Shown one piece after another: positions 17,562-24,903 of a stretch of DNA of 64,000 bases; position 1 is the stretch's first letter, and each line of letters starts with the position of its first letter. The notes beneath the pieces are model-generated. The model saw nothing but the letters and a program-made list of their open reading frames with translations. It did not search any database and was not told where the DNA came from. The DNA lies in assembly GCF_000733775.1 (NCBI RefSeq), contig NZ_JPOE01000002.1:1922001-1986000 (forward strand), given 5' to 3'. The position numbers and the translations under genes were made by a program. The stretch comes from Thiomonas sp. FB-Cd (GTDB lineage Bacteria; Pseudomonadota; Gammaproteobacteria; Burkholderiales; Burkholderiaceae_C).

Positions 17562-18638
17562 ATGAATCGTAAGACAGGCATGAGCGCAGGGCAAATCATC
17601 GGCACGATGGACGGCCTGCAGGTGGTGGGGCTGGACATCGCCAAGCTGGTGTTTCAGATGCACACGGTCGACATGTTCACGGGCGAGATTGCCAATGTGC
17701 AGATCAAGCGGGCCAAGGTGCTGGAGCACTTCGCCAACCGGGCGCGGTGCCTGGTCGGCATCGAGGCCTGCGGCGGGGCGCACCACTGGGCGCGCGAGCT
17801 GCGCGCGCTGGGCCATGAGGTGAGGCTGCTGCACGCCCGGGCGGTGCGGCCGTTCGTGTCGGGCAACAAGACCGATGCGACGGACGCGCGAGCGATCTGG
17901 CTGGCGGTGCAGCAGCCGGGCACCAAGTTCGTCGGAGTCAAGTCGCTGGCGCAGCAGGCCACGCTGACGCTGCATCGCCAGCGCGAGCTGCTGATGAAGA
18001 TGCGCGTCATGCAGACCAACGCGCTGCGCGGATTGCTGTACGAGTTCGGCACCGTCTTCGCCAAGGGCAGCCGGGCCATGCTGGGCGAGGTCGAGGCGGC
18101 GCTGGAGGCACTCTCGACGGCGCTGCCGCAGATGGTGGCCGACAGTCTGCGCGAGCAGGTGCAAAGGATCAAGGCGCTGGGCGAGGACATCGCCGCCATC
18201 GACAAGCGTCTGGCATGGCAACTCCGCCAGGATCCGGACATGCGGCGCATTGCCGAGATCCCCGGCGTCGGGGTGCTCACCGCCACAGCGGCGATCGCCA
18301 CCATGGGCGACGCCCGCGCTTTCGGCTCGGCGCGCCAGTTCTGCGCCTGGCTGGGCCTGGTGCCCGCACAGCGAGGCACGGGCGGCAAGATCCGCCTGCA
18401 GGGCATCTCCAAACGCGGCGACGCCTACGTGCGAACGCTGTTGATCCACGGCGCGCGATCCGTGCTCACGCACGCCAAGGAACCGGGGCCATGGTTGGAG
18501 CAGATCCGGCAGCGGCGCCCGGCCAACGTGGTCATCGTGGCCCAGGCGGCCAAGATGGCGCGGACGATCTGGGCCGTCACGGCCAGACAACAGGATTACC
18601 AGAGGGGCCACCGCAGCGTGCGGCCGCAAGCGGCCTGA
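17562..18638 (+). CDS. IS110-family transposase (DEDD recombinase)
   Basis: This is the transposase of the element, 358 residues. The N-terminal RuvC-like DEDD domain shows Asp25 in GLDIAK, Glu68 in VGIEACGG and the pair in GNKTDATDARAI (Asp105, Asp108). The C-terminal Tnp_20 domain begins near IPGVGVLTATAAIA and includes the conserved GLVPAQRGTGGK. The start is the ATG giving MNRKTGMSAG, preceded by CGGAGA. The open frame upstream runs over the non-coding left end. No frameshift or stop is seen, so the protein is probably functional. Confidence 0.93.
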   Translation: MNRKTGMSAGQIIGTMDGLQVVGLDIAKLVFQMHTVDMFTGEIANVQIKRAKVLEHFANRARCLVGIEACGGAHHWARELRALGHEVRLLHARAVRPFVSGNKTDATDARAIWLAVQQPGTKFVGVKSLAQQATLTLHRQRELLMKMRVMQTNALRGLLYEFGTVFAKGSRAMLGEVEAALEALSTALPQMVADSLREQVQRIKALGEDIAAIDKRLAWQLRQDPDMRRIAEIPGVGVLTATAAIATMGDARAFGSARQFCAWLGLVPAQRGTGGKIRLQGISKRGDAYVRTLLIHGARSVLTHAKEPGPWLEQIRQRRPANVVIVAQAAKMARTIWAVTARQQDYQRGHRSVRPQAA

Positions 18639-18923
18639 ACGAACGGTGACCATGGATCAACTCTTACTTGATGAAAGGAATGGACCGCCTTTGTAGGCGA
18701 TGAGGCAGCAAGACGCAGCGTGATGTGAACCGGTCGGACCGGGGCAAGCCAAACCTGAATCCGTTGTCGGACTTCAACAGTCCGCTCTAGGAGATGAGGC
18801 GCTTGTCCGCGAATGACATCGGGGCCGGCGGCGCGTCTGGGCAACCAGACAACCCGCGATCGAGGCCGGATATAAGGCGGCAGCCGACTCTTCACAGCAC
18901 AACGCCGATTGCTCTTGATCGCC
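18639..18923 (+). ncRNA. Candidate bridge/seek RNA region of the IS1111-like element
   Basis: The 285 bases between the transposase stop and the right inverted repeat have no gene. In IS1111-type elements this right end encodes the RNA that pairs with donor and target DNA. Two local hairpins are visible: CCGG/CCGG around 18730-18742 and CGGACT/AGTCCG at 18768-18784. The ends of the RNA and its guide loops cannot be fixed by eye. The assignment rests on family knowledge plus position. Confidence 0.4.
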
Positions 18924-18936
18924 GGGAGGCATCCAT
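18924..18936 (-). repeat. IS1111-like right subterminal inverted repeat
   Basis: GGGAGGCATCCAT is the exact reverse complement of 17389-17401. Its GGAGG lies 18 bases before the nrdR ATG, too far to serve as a normal ribosome binding site. Confidence 0.85.
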
Positions 18937-18947
18937 ATAAGCAACGG

Positions 18948-19445
18948 ATGAAATGCCCCTTTTGCCAGCACCCTGACACCCAGGTGGTGGAAACCCGCGA
19001 GGTTGAAGATGGCACGGCGCTGCGGCGCCGGCGGCGCTGCGCGGGTTGCGACAAGCGGTTCACGACCTACGAGCGGGCCGAAGTGAGCTTCCCGGCGGTC
19101 GTGAAAAAAGACGGCCGGCGCGTGGACTACTCGCGCGACAAGCTTGCCGCGTCATTGCAACTCGCGCTGCGCAAGCGCCCCGTGCGCGCCGAGGATGTCG
19201 ACGCCGCCATCAGTCGCATCGAAGAGCGGCTGCTTCAGACCGGCGCGCGGGAACTGGACTCGGCACAGATCGGCGAATGGGTCATGGACGAACTCAAACG
19301 CCTGGACGACGTAGCGTATGTGCGATTCGCATCCGTCTACCGCAGTTTCAAGGATCCGGCGCAGTTCGTCCAGATCCTTGAAGAAATGGCGCGCAGCGGC
19401 AAGCCCCTTCGTGCCCCGCGTGCCCCCCGCCGCCGTAAACCCTGA
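18948..19445 (+). CDS. nrdR: Transcriptional repressor NrdR
   Basis: NrdR represses ribonucleotide reductase genes in response to ATP/dATP, 165 residues. The zinc ribbon is MKCPFC near the start with a second pair in CAGC, and the ATP-cone domain covers roughly residues 50-140 ([11 protein letters not shown] onward). The start is fixed by the invariant MKCPFC. Only eleven bases separate it from the right repeat of the upstream IS. No good ribosome binding site remains, so translation may be reduced. ribD follows after 7 bases. Confidence 0.95.
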   Translation: MKCPFCQHPDTQVVETREVEDGTALRRRRRCAGCDKRFTTYERAEVSFPAVVKKDGRRVDYSRDKLAASLQLALRKRPVRAEDVDAAISRIEERLLQTGARELDSAQIGEWVMDELKRLDDVAYVRFASVYRSFKDPAQFVQILEEMARSGKPLRAPRAPRRRKP

Positions 19446-19452
19446 GCTTCCG

Positions 19453-20583
19453 ATGGCAACCACAACCATGTTTGATGCAACCGATGCGACCTACATGCGC
19501 CGGGCTCTGGCGCTTGCCCAAAGCGTGCTCTATCTCACCAGCCCCAACCCCCGGGTCGGCTGCGTGATCGTGCAGGACGACCGTGTCATCGGCGAAGGAG
19601 CCACTGAAGCCGCCGGGCAGCGGCATGCGGAAATCGTGGCGCTGGATGCCGCGCGCGCGCACGGCGCCGATCCGCGCGGCGCCACGGTTTACGTCACTCT
19701 GGAGCCGTGCGCGCACCATGGCCGCACCCCGCCTTGCGCCGATGCGCTGGTGCAGGCGGGCGTGGCCCGTGTCGTCGCCGCCGGGCGCGACCCGAACCCG
19801 CGTGTGGACGGCAGCGGCTTGGACCGGCTTCGCGCTGCGGGCATACGGGCTGAGAGCGGGCTTCTTGAAAACGCCGCCCGCGCGCTGAACCTGGGATTTT
19901 TCTCGCGCTTCGAGCGGGGCAGGCCGTGGGTGCGTCTGAAAGCGGCGGCCTCGCTGGATGGCGTCACGGCCCTGCCGAACGGGCGCAGCCAGTGGATCAC
20001 GGGACTTGCCGCACGCGCCGACGCCCACCACTGGCGCGCGCACGCCTGCGCCGTACTCACCGGCATCGGCACCGTGCGCGAAGACGACCCACAGCTCACG
20101 GTGCGTCATGTGCAAACGCCGCGCCAGCCCGTGCGCGTCGTCGTCGACAGCCGGCTGGAACTGCCCCCGACCGCGCGCATGCTCCAAGTCGAGCCAGACA
20201 AGGTCTGGGTAGCGCACGCGCTGCCGCCGCAGGAAGCCGAGGCGCGCGCGCAGGTCCTGCGGGCGCAGGGGGTTGAAGTCATCGCGCTGCCCACCGATGC
20301 CGACAAACCCGGGAAAACCGACCTCGCGGCGCTCATGCACGAGCTTGCCGCGCGCGAAATCGGCGAGCTGCATGTGGAAGCCGGCGCGCGCTTGAACGCC
20401 TCCCTTCTGACTGCGGGGCTGGTGGACGAACTGCTGCTGTATCTGGCACCCACACTGCTAGGCCAGGGCGCCGGCCTTGCACCCTTCGGGCCGCTTCAGG
20501 CAGTGGCCGACGGCATCGCGCTGCACGACATGCGCGTGGAGCCCATTGGCGCGGACTGGCGCGTTCGCGCGCGGCTTGGGTGA
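19453..20583 (+). CDS. ribD: Bifunctional riboflavin deaminase/reductase RibD
   Basis: RibD performs the deamination and reduction steps of riboflavin synthesis after GTP cyclohydrolase; 376 residues. The N-terminal zinc deaminase domain has the HAE motif (RHAEIVALD) and PCAHHGRTPPC. The C-terminal reductase domain begins near WVRLKAAASLDG and contains VVDSRLELPPTARML and LHVEAGARLNASLL. It is downstream of nrdR, as in many proteobacteria. Immediately after its stop lies the tnpB-containing island. Confidence 0.95.
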   Translation: MATTTMFDATDATYMRRALALAQSVLYLTSPNPRVGCVIVQDDRVIGEGATEAAGQRHAEIVALDAARAHGADPRGATVYVTLEPCAHHGRTPPCADALVQAGVARVVAAGRDPNPRVDGSGLDRLRAAGIRAESGLLENAARALNLGFFSRFERGRPWVRLKAAASLDGVTALPNGRSQWITGLAARADAHHWRAHACAVLTGIGTVREDDPQLTVRHVQTPRQPVRVVVDSRLELPPTARMLQVEPDKVWVAHALPPQEAEARAQVLRAQGVEVIALPTDADKPGKTDLAALMHELAAREIGELHVEAGARLNASLLTAGLVDELLLYLAPTLLGQGAGLAPFGPLQAVADGIALHDMRVEPIGADWRVRARLG

Positions 20584-20625
20584 CGGGTCTGACGCTCCCC
20601 ATGGCTAAAGCCAGGGGATCCTGAA

Positions 20626-20657
20626 GGCGCCATCATGTCTCTGATGCACATTGATGC
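20626..20657 (+). repeat. Left arm of inverted repeat around the tnpB/fic island
   Basis: This matches the reverse complement of 22479-22510 in 27 of 32 positions, including an uninterrupted run ATGTCTCTGATGCACA. A 10-base direct repeat CCTGAAGGCG overlaps its outer side (20620-20629) and recurs at 22510-22519. Confidence 0.6.
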
Positions 20658-20730
20658 TGAGGGCATGGCTTGGCCTCAATAGCTGGATGACAATTGACCT
20701 CGGCAGAATGCTGACGTGGCCAAGCCAAGA

Positions 20731-20762
20731 GTATTTCGCTGCATCATGATGCAGCGAAATAC
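20731..20762. repeat. Perfect 32-base palindrome downstream of tnpB
   Basis: All 32 bases are self-complementary, with no loop; the half-site reads GTATTTCGCTGCATCA. It lies 18 bases beyond the tnpB stop codon and directly next to the hairpin shared with the solo copy at 4655-4712. It could be a cruciform, an end structure of the element or an RNA hairpin of the omega RNA. Perfect symmetry over this length suggests it is recent or selected. Confidence 0.8.
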
Positions 20763-20880
20763 GTATGAACTCTCCCGCCACTAAGCGCCTGACGGCGCTG
20801 TAGTGGGGGTTTCGCGGGTCACAGGCTTGGACTTGCCACGTTGCCGGGTCAGAGGTTTCGGTCTCGCCGCCACGCCCGTC
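20763..20880 (-). ncRNA. Candidate omega RNA (reRNA) overlapping the tnpB 3' end
   Basis: TnpB nucleases use an RNA made from the 3' end of their own transcript. Here the end of tnpB and the bases after it form a nested hairpin: outer CCACTA/TAGTGG and inner AGCGCC/GGCGCT. After the hairpin the minus strand reads GCGGGAGAGTTCATACG, a plausible scaffold end. The same structure is kept, with a compensatory change, in the solo copy at 4655. Extents are approximate, and expression is not shown. Confidence 0.4.
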
Positions 20881-22067
20881 CCAGACGTGTCCTGCGTGTT
20901 GAATGCGTCGATGAGCACCACCATTGCGCTGTTCTGGTCGCGCGGCGCCGTGTGCCCGCACGGGCACACATGCATGCGTTGGCTCAGCGTCTTGGGAACG
21001 AGTTCCCAGCACGCCGAGCAGCGTTGCGACGGTTTGATCTGGCGCGTATTGCTCAGATGCAGCCGCGTACCAGCTTCTTCCGCTTTGTACGCCAGCATCG
21101 GATGCACCATGCCGAACCCTGCCGAGAGGATCTCCCGGTTGAGTCCGGCTTTCTGCCGCACGCGACGGCCCGGTGCATCCACCGTGCCCTTCGCGCTGCG
21201 GCTCATGGTCTTCGGGGCCAGTTGCTCAGTCGCCAGGACGGCGCATTGCCGCACCATCCTGGTCGTTTCCTTGTGCACGAAGTCCCGGCGCCGATTGCCG
21301 ATACGCTCGTGCAGCCGGGCGATGCGACGCCCGAGCCGTTTGAAGCGCAACGATCCGTTCTTCTTCCTGGCGCGCTGCCGCTGCAGCGCGGCAAGGCGCG
21401 GCAGTTCCTCGCGCAGCCAGCGCGGGTTATCGATGGTCCGTCCATCGTCGAACGTCGCCCAGTCGTTGATCCCGAAATCCACCCCGCGGCGCTGATCGCC
21501 CGTGCGCTGGCGCGCACAGGTCGCGTCGGGCACGCGCAGCGTCACCGACACGAACCACTGACCGTTGCGGCGCGTCAGCGTGATGTCATTGGGCTTGGCA
21601 TCCGGCCCGAAGCGGTGACGGCCGCGCGCCCGAATGGACAGGGCCGTGTCTCCACTGCCAATGCGCAGCGTGGCACCACGGCCGCCGTGCTGCATGAGCT
21701 TCCACCCCGCCGGATCGGGATAGGCGAAGCCGGAGAACCGCATGCTGGATTTGAATCGCGGGAATCCGGGCGTCTGCCCCGCCTTGACGCGACGAAAGAA
21801 TGCGGCAAAGGCCAGATCGAGCCGCCGCAGCGTCTGCTGCAAGGCATGACTGCCAAGCGCGATGAACTCGGGCCGATCGGCCTTGATCTGCGGCAGGACG
21901 TTCTGCTGGTCGAAGGAGCTGATCGATTTGCCCTCCTTGCGCCAGGCGTCGATGCGCTCTTCCAGCGCCGCGTTGTACAACTCGCAGTGCAGCCGCGTCC
22001 AGTCCTCAAGCCGCGCAGCTTGCGCGGCAATGGGATACAGCTTGAGCGTGACCTTGCGGCGTTGCAT
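20781..22067 (-). CDS. tnpB: RNA-guided endonuclease TnpB (OrfB family)
   Basis: This is an IS605-type TnpB, 428 residues, the miniature nuclease family related to Cas12. The N-terminal helix-turn-helix/wedge region begins MQRRKVTLKLYP. The RuvC triad is complete: Asp197 in GVDFGINDW, Glu281 in ATEQLAP and Asp377 in RDQNSA. The zinc finger has Cys350, Cys353, Cys368 and Cys370. No stop or frameshift is present, so the nuclease is probably active. No tnpA lies in the window, so mobility would need a partner in trans. Confidence 0.93.
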   Translation of the reverse strand: MQRRKVTLKLYPIAAQAARLEDWTRLHCELYNAALEERIDAWRKEGKSISSFDQQNVLPQIKADRPEFIALGSHALQQTLRRLDLAFAAFFRRVKAGQTPGFPRFKSSMRFSGFAYPDPAGWKLMQHGGRGATLRIGSGDTALSIRARGRHRFGPDAKPNDITLTRRNGQWFVSVTLRVPDATCARQRTGDQRRGVDFGINDWATFDDGRTIDNPRWLREELPRLAALQRQRARKKNGSLRFKRLGRRIARLHERIGNRRRDFVHKETTRMVRQCAVLATEQLAPKTMSRSAKGTVDAPGRRVRQKAGLNREILSAGFGMVHPMLAYKAEEAGTRLHLSNTRQIKPSQRCSACWELVPKTLSQRMHVCPCGHTAPRDQNSAMVVLIDAFNTQDTSGTGVAARPKPLTRQRGKSKPVTRETPTTAPSGA

Positions 22068-22196
22068 ACTGGTATTTTATCCAGCCTGGAGAGGAACAAC
22101 AAGCGAAAACCGCCCGCTTGACCCCGTCCTGCCCGGTCGGCTTCGCCTGAGCGACGCTGTGCGTCAGGCCGGGCGAGGAAGCGGAATGCGCGGGCA

Positions 22197-22403
22197 TATG
22201 TTCATCCGTTTCCCAACGGGAACGGGAGGCACTCTCGCATGATGGCCGACGCGCTTTTGCGCGGCCTTGGCCAACCAGTGTTCTCTTGGGGCGGTGGCGG
22301 CAACCTGGTCGCCGCCAGCAACGTGCGGGACCGGTACTTGGCCACCCTGCGAGCGGCAGACCAGGGTGACTATGAATTGCGGCTGGCGTTCGTCCGTAGT
22401 TGA
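22197..22403 (+). pseudogene. 3' fragment of a Fic-domain gene (mobile mystery protein B-like)
   Basis: The frame encodes the full Fic catalytic motif HPFPNGNGRHSR followed by MMADALLRGLGQP and the C-terminal end LRAADQGDYELRLAFVRS, then a TGA. This matches the last third of Fic proteins known as mobile mystery protein B. The sequence upstream of the motif is the end of the tnpB element, so about two thirds of the gene is gone. The usual partner (mystery protein A, a DNA-binding protein) is also absent. It is a remnant, not a working AMP-transferase. Confidence 0.75.
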
Positions 22404-22478
22404 CAGACCCTGGTAGTCATCAACAAAGGACAAAGATAGCCGCGATCCGCTTCACGGCGTCACCAACCTGTTGTTCTT

Positions 22479-22510
22479 GCACGATTGTGCATCAGAGACA
22501 TAATGGCGTC
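22479..22510 (-). repeat. Right arm of inverted repeat around the tnpB/fic island
   Basis: This is the partner of 20626-20657 (27 of 32 positions pair). It ends ten bases before the aminotransferase stop codon and includes a small GCAC-GATT-GTGC hairpin. Confidence 0.6.
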
Positions 22511-22519
22511 CTGAAGGCG

Positions 22520-23716
22520 TCAGGCCCGCGCCAGGCGCGGGTTTCGCCGCTCCAGATAGGCACCCAGGCGGCGGGCCGCCTCACGCAGATTGTCCACGCT
22601 GTTGGCGTAGCTCAGCCGAAACCAGCGCTCGGGCTGGTAGGTGGCGAAGTCTTTGCCGGGCACAAGCACCACACCGGTTTCGCGCATCACATCAAAGCAG
22701 AAGGTCCAACTGTCTGCACTATGGCGCGAACAATCGGCCCACACATAAAACGCCCCGTCGGGCAGCACCGGCACATCCAACCCCAAGTCCCGAAGGGCTG
22801 GCACGATGACATCGCGGCGGCGCTCAAATTCAGCGCGCCGGCGCTCGGTTTCGAGCAGCGTGTCGGCCTCGAAACAAGCCAGTGCGGCATGCTGAGCCGG
22901 GCTGCTGGGACAAATGAACAGGTTGCCGGCCAGCCGCGACAGCGGTTCGATGAGAGCCTCGGGAACCACCATCCAGCCCAGCCGCCAGCCTGTCATCTGG
23001 AAATACTTGGAGAAACTGTTGATACTGATGACCGAGTCATCCAGCGCAAGGGCCGTGCGCCCGTAGGCGGCGTCGAACCCCAGTTCAAGATAGATCTCGT
23101 CGATCATCAAGAATCCCCCGCGCTTGCGCACCACGGCCGCAATACGCGCCAGTTCATCCGGAGCAATGGACGTGCCGGTGGGATTCGATGGCGATGCGAG
23201 CAGCACGCCGCGCGTGGCCGGGCCCCAGGCCGCATCGATCTGCTGCGCGGTCGGCTGAAAGCGCGAGGCTGCCGAGGTCGGCAGCAGGCGCGCGGTGCCG
23301 CCAGCGGCGGCAACGAAATTCTTGTTGCAGGGGTAGGTTGGATCGGGCATCAGAACTTCCGAGCCCGGCTCCACGAGGAGCAGGCACGCCAGGGTGAGTG
23401 CGCCGGATGCGCCCGCCGTGATGAAAACCCGCTCGGGCGCCACCTCCACGCCGTGCTTGGCCGCATAGTGGCTCGCGATGGCCTGACGCAGCGCCGGCAG
23501 GCCCGGGGCCAGCGTGTAGCCCGTACGGCCTTCGCGCAAAGCGCGCACGCCCGCCTCCACCACCGGGGGCGGCGCGGTGAAGTCAGGCTCGCCCACGCTC
23601 AGATGGATCATGTTGCGTCCCTGGGGGCGCCACTCGGCCTCCTGCTCCCAGGCGGCGCGCACCACGTCCATTACGTAAAACGGCTCAATTTGTTGAATGC
23701 GGCTGGCGAGTTGCAT
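22520..23716 (-). CDS. Class I/II pyridoxal-phosphate aminotransferase
   Basis: This is an aspartate-aminotransferase-fold enzyme, 398 residues. Visible motifs are SVGEPDF near residue 40, TGYTLAPGLPALRQAI, the substrate/PLP motif SPSNPTGT, IDEIYLEL, the PLP-binding lysine in SFSKYFQMTGWRLGW, and the C-terminal arginine in WFRLSYANS. The amino acid it acts on cannot be told from sequence. It is five bases downstream of nusB and shares its operon. Its stop codon borders the tnpB/fic island. Confidence 0.9.
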   Translation of the reverse strand: MQLASRIQQIEPFYVMDVVRAAWEQEAEWRPQGRNMIHLSVGEPDFTAPPPVVEAGVRALREGRTGYTLAPGLPALRQAIASHYAAKHGVEVAPERVFITAGASGALTLACLLLVEPGSEVLMPDPTYPCNKNFVAAAGGTARLLPTSAASRFQPTAQQIDAAWGPATRGVLLASPSNPTGTSIAPDELARIAAVVRKRGGFLMIDEIYLELGFDAAYGRTALALDDSVISINSFSKYFQMTGWRLGWMVVPEALIEPLSRLAGNLFICPSSPAQHAALACFEADTLLETERRRAEFERRRDVIVPALRDLGLDVPVLPDGAFYVWADCSRHSADSWTFCFDVMRETGVVLVPGKDFATYQPERWFRLSYANSVDNLREAARRLGAYLERRNPRLARA

Positions 23717-23721
23717 GGAAT

Positions 23722-24366
23722 TCAGTCCCCCTGGGGTTTGCGGCGTGCCGAAGGCTTGCGCTGAGCCCAGGGGTCGCCCGGTGAACTGGACGCATCGGTG
23801 CCGGCGTGGCGCGCTGCAGGCTTGGCATCGGATCGCACGGGCGTCCTGGCTTTGAAGCTCACGGGCACCTTGGCCGCCGGATTGGCGGGCATGCCCCCCG
23901 GCTGGTGCTGGTAGGGCTGCGGGACGAGCCGGCCCGTGGTTTCGTCCGGACGCAGGATGACGGCCAGGCGGTCAAGCACGCCGTTGACGTACTTGAAACC
24001 GTCGGTACCACCGTAGACCTTGGCCAGGTCCACAGCCTCGTTGATGATGACCTTGTAGGGCACTTCCAGCATGAACCGGAGTTCATACGTGCCCAGCAGC
24101 AGCAGGGCGTGCTCGACAGGCGAGAGCTCCCGCGTCGGCCGGTCCAGATACGGCTGGATGTCCGCGTCGAGCTGGGCGGCCTCGCGGATGCAGCCGTGCA
24201 GGACACTCTGGAAATGTTCGGTATCCAGCTTGATCGTCGGGTAGCGTTCGTGGAGAAATGCTTCGATGGCGCCTGCGTCACTCCCGGACACCAGCCATTC
24301 GAATACGCCCTGCAGGGCCAGCTCGCGCGACTTGCGCCTGGCGCTCTTGGGATTGGTGAAATTCAT
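23722..24366 (-). CDS. nusB: Transcription antitermination factor NusB
   Basis: NusB binds boxA RNA with S10 and supports rRNA antitermination, 214 residues. The conserved region is residues 1-145 (RRKSRELALQGVFEWL, LSPVEHALLLLGTYEL, INEAVDLAKVYGG, KYVNGVLDRLA). The last 65 residues form a Pro/Ala/Arg-rich tail absent from E. coli NusB. It lies 18 bases after ribH, a widespread ribH-nusB arrangement. Confidence 0.95.
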   Translation of the reverse strand: MNFTNPKSARRKSRELALQGVFEWLVSGSDAGAIEAFLHERYPTIKLDTEHFQSVLHGCIREAAQLDADIQPYLDRPTRELSPVEHALLLLGTYELRFMLEVPYKVIINEAVDLAKVYGGTDGFKYVNGVLDRLAVILRPDETTGRLVPQPYQHQPGGMPANPAAKVPVSFKARTPVRSDAKPAARHAGTDASSSPGDPWAQRKPSARRKPQGD

Positions 24367-24384
24367 GGCTCGCTACCCGGCGCG

Positions 24385-24852
24385 TCAGTCGCCGATCTCC
24401 ACCAGAAGATTGGCCATTTCCACCGCCACCCGCGCACACTCGCGGCCCTTGTCGATGCGCGCATGGGCCTGCGCTTCCGTGTCGACCGTGATGATGCCGT
24501 TGGCCACGGGCAGGCCAAATTCGAGCGCCACCTGCTGCACACCCGCAGCGGACGTGTTGCAGACGAGCTCGAAGTGGTAGGTGTCGCCGCGGATCACGCA
24601 GCCCAGCGCGATGAGCGCATCAAAGTCGTCGTTCTCGGCAAGCGCCGCCAACGCCAGCGGAATCTCCAGTGCGCCTGGCACCGTGATGTGTCGAATCGCG
24701 TCCGGCTTAACACCCAGGGCATGAAGCTCCGCCACACAACCTTCGGCCATGCGGTCCGTCAGATCCGCATTGAAGCGTGCCTGCACAATGCCAACGCTGA
24801 GTTTGGCACCGATGAGCAAGGCTGGGTTGTCGCGTTGTTGGGCGTGTTGCAT
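24385..24852 (-). CDS. ribH: 6,7-dimethyl-8-ribityllumazine synthase
   Basis: RibH condenses 5-amino-6-ribitylaminouracil with dihydroxybutanone phosphate, the penultimate riboflavin step; 155 residues. Visible features are VQARFN near the start, [29 protein letters not shown] with the catalytic His, and [18 protein letters not shown]. It sits between ribBX, which supplies one substrate, and nusB. Confidence 0.96.
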   Translation of the reverse strand: MQHAQQRDNPALLIGAKLSVGIVQARFNADLTDRMAEGCVAELHALGVKPDAIRHITVPGALEIPLALAALAENDDFDALIALGCVIRGDTYHFELVCNTSAAGVQQVALEFGLPVANGIITVDTEAQAHARIDKGRECARVAVEMANLLVEIGD

Positions 24853-24903
24853 GGGTTTGGGGAGAAACGGAATCGAAGTCGAAGGGGGCGCCGGGTCAAC
24901 CGT

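Larger units (their letters stand above)
17382..18939 (+). mobile_element. IS110-family (IS1111-like) insertion sequence
   Basis: This element has one transposase gene with a DEDD catalytic domain and long non-coding ends. Perfect 13-base inverted repeats (ATGGATGCCTCCC and its complement) lie at 17389-17401 and 18924-18936. They are subterminal, as in the IS1111 subgroup. The outer boundaries given assume the usual few bases outside the repeats and are accurate to a few bases only. No target duplication is expected for this family. The element ends about eight bases before the nrdR start codon. Confidence 0.8.
20590..22196 (-). mobile_element. IS200/IS605-type tnpB-only element (boundaries uncertain)
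   Basis: An intact tnpB without a tnpA neighbour is flanked by structured ends. At the 3' side lies a CCCC(A)TGGC-TAAA-GCCAGGGG hairpin (20597-20617), a shape typical of right ends in this family, plus a 32-base palindrome (20731-20762). At the 5' side is a GC-rich imperfect hairpin around 22131-22176. The 3' boundary could instead be near 20763, just outside the structure shared with the solo copy at 4655. No target duplication is expected. Confidence 0.5.
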
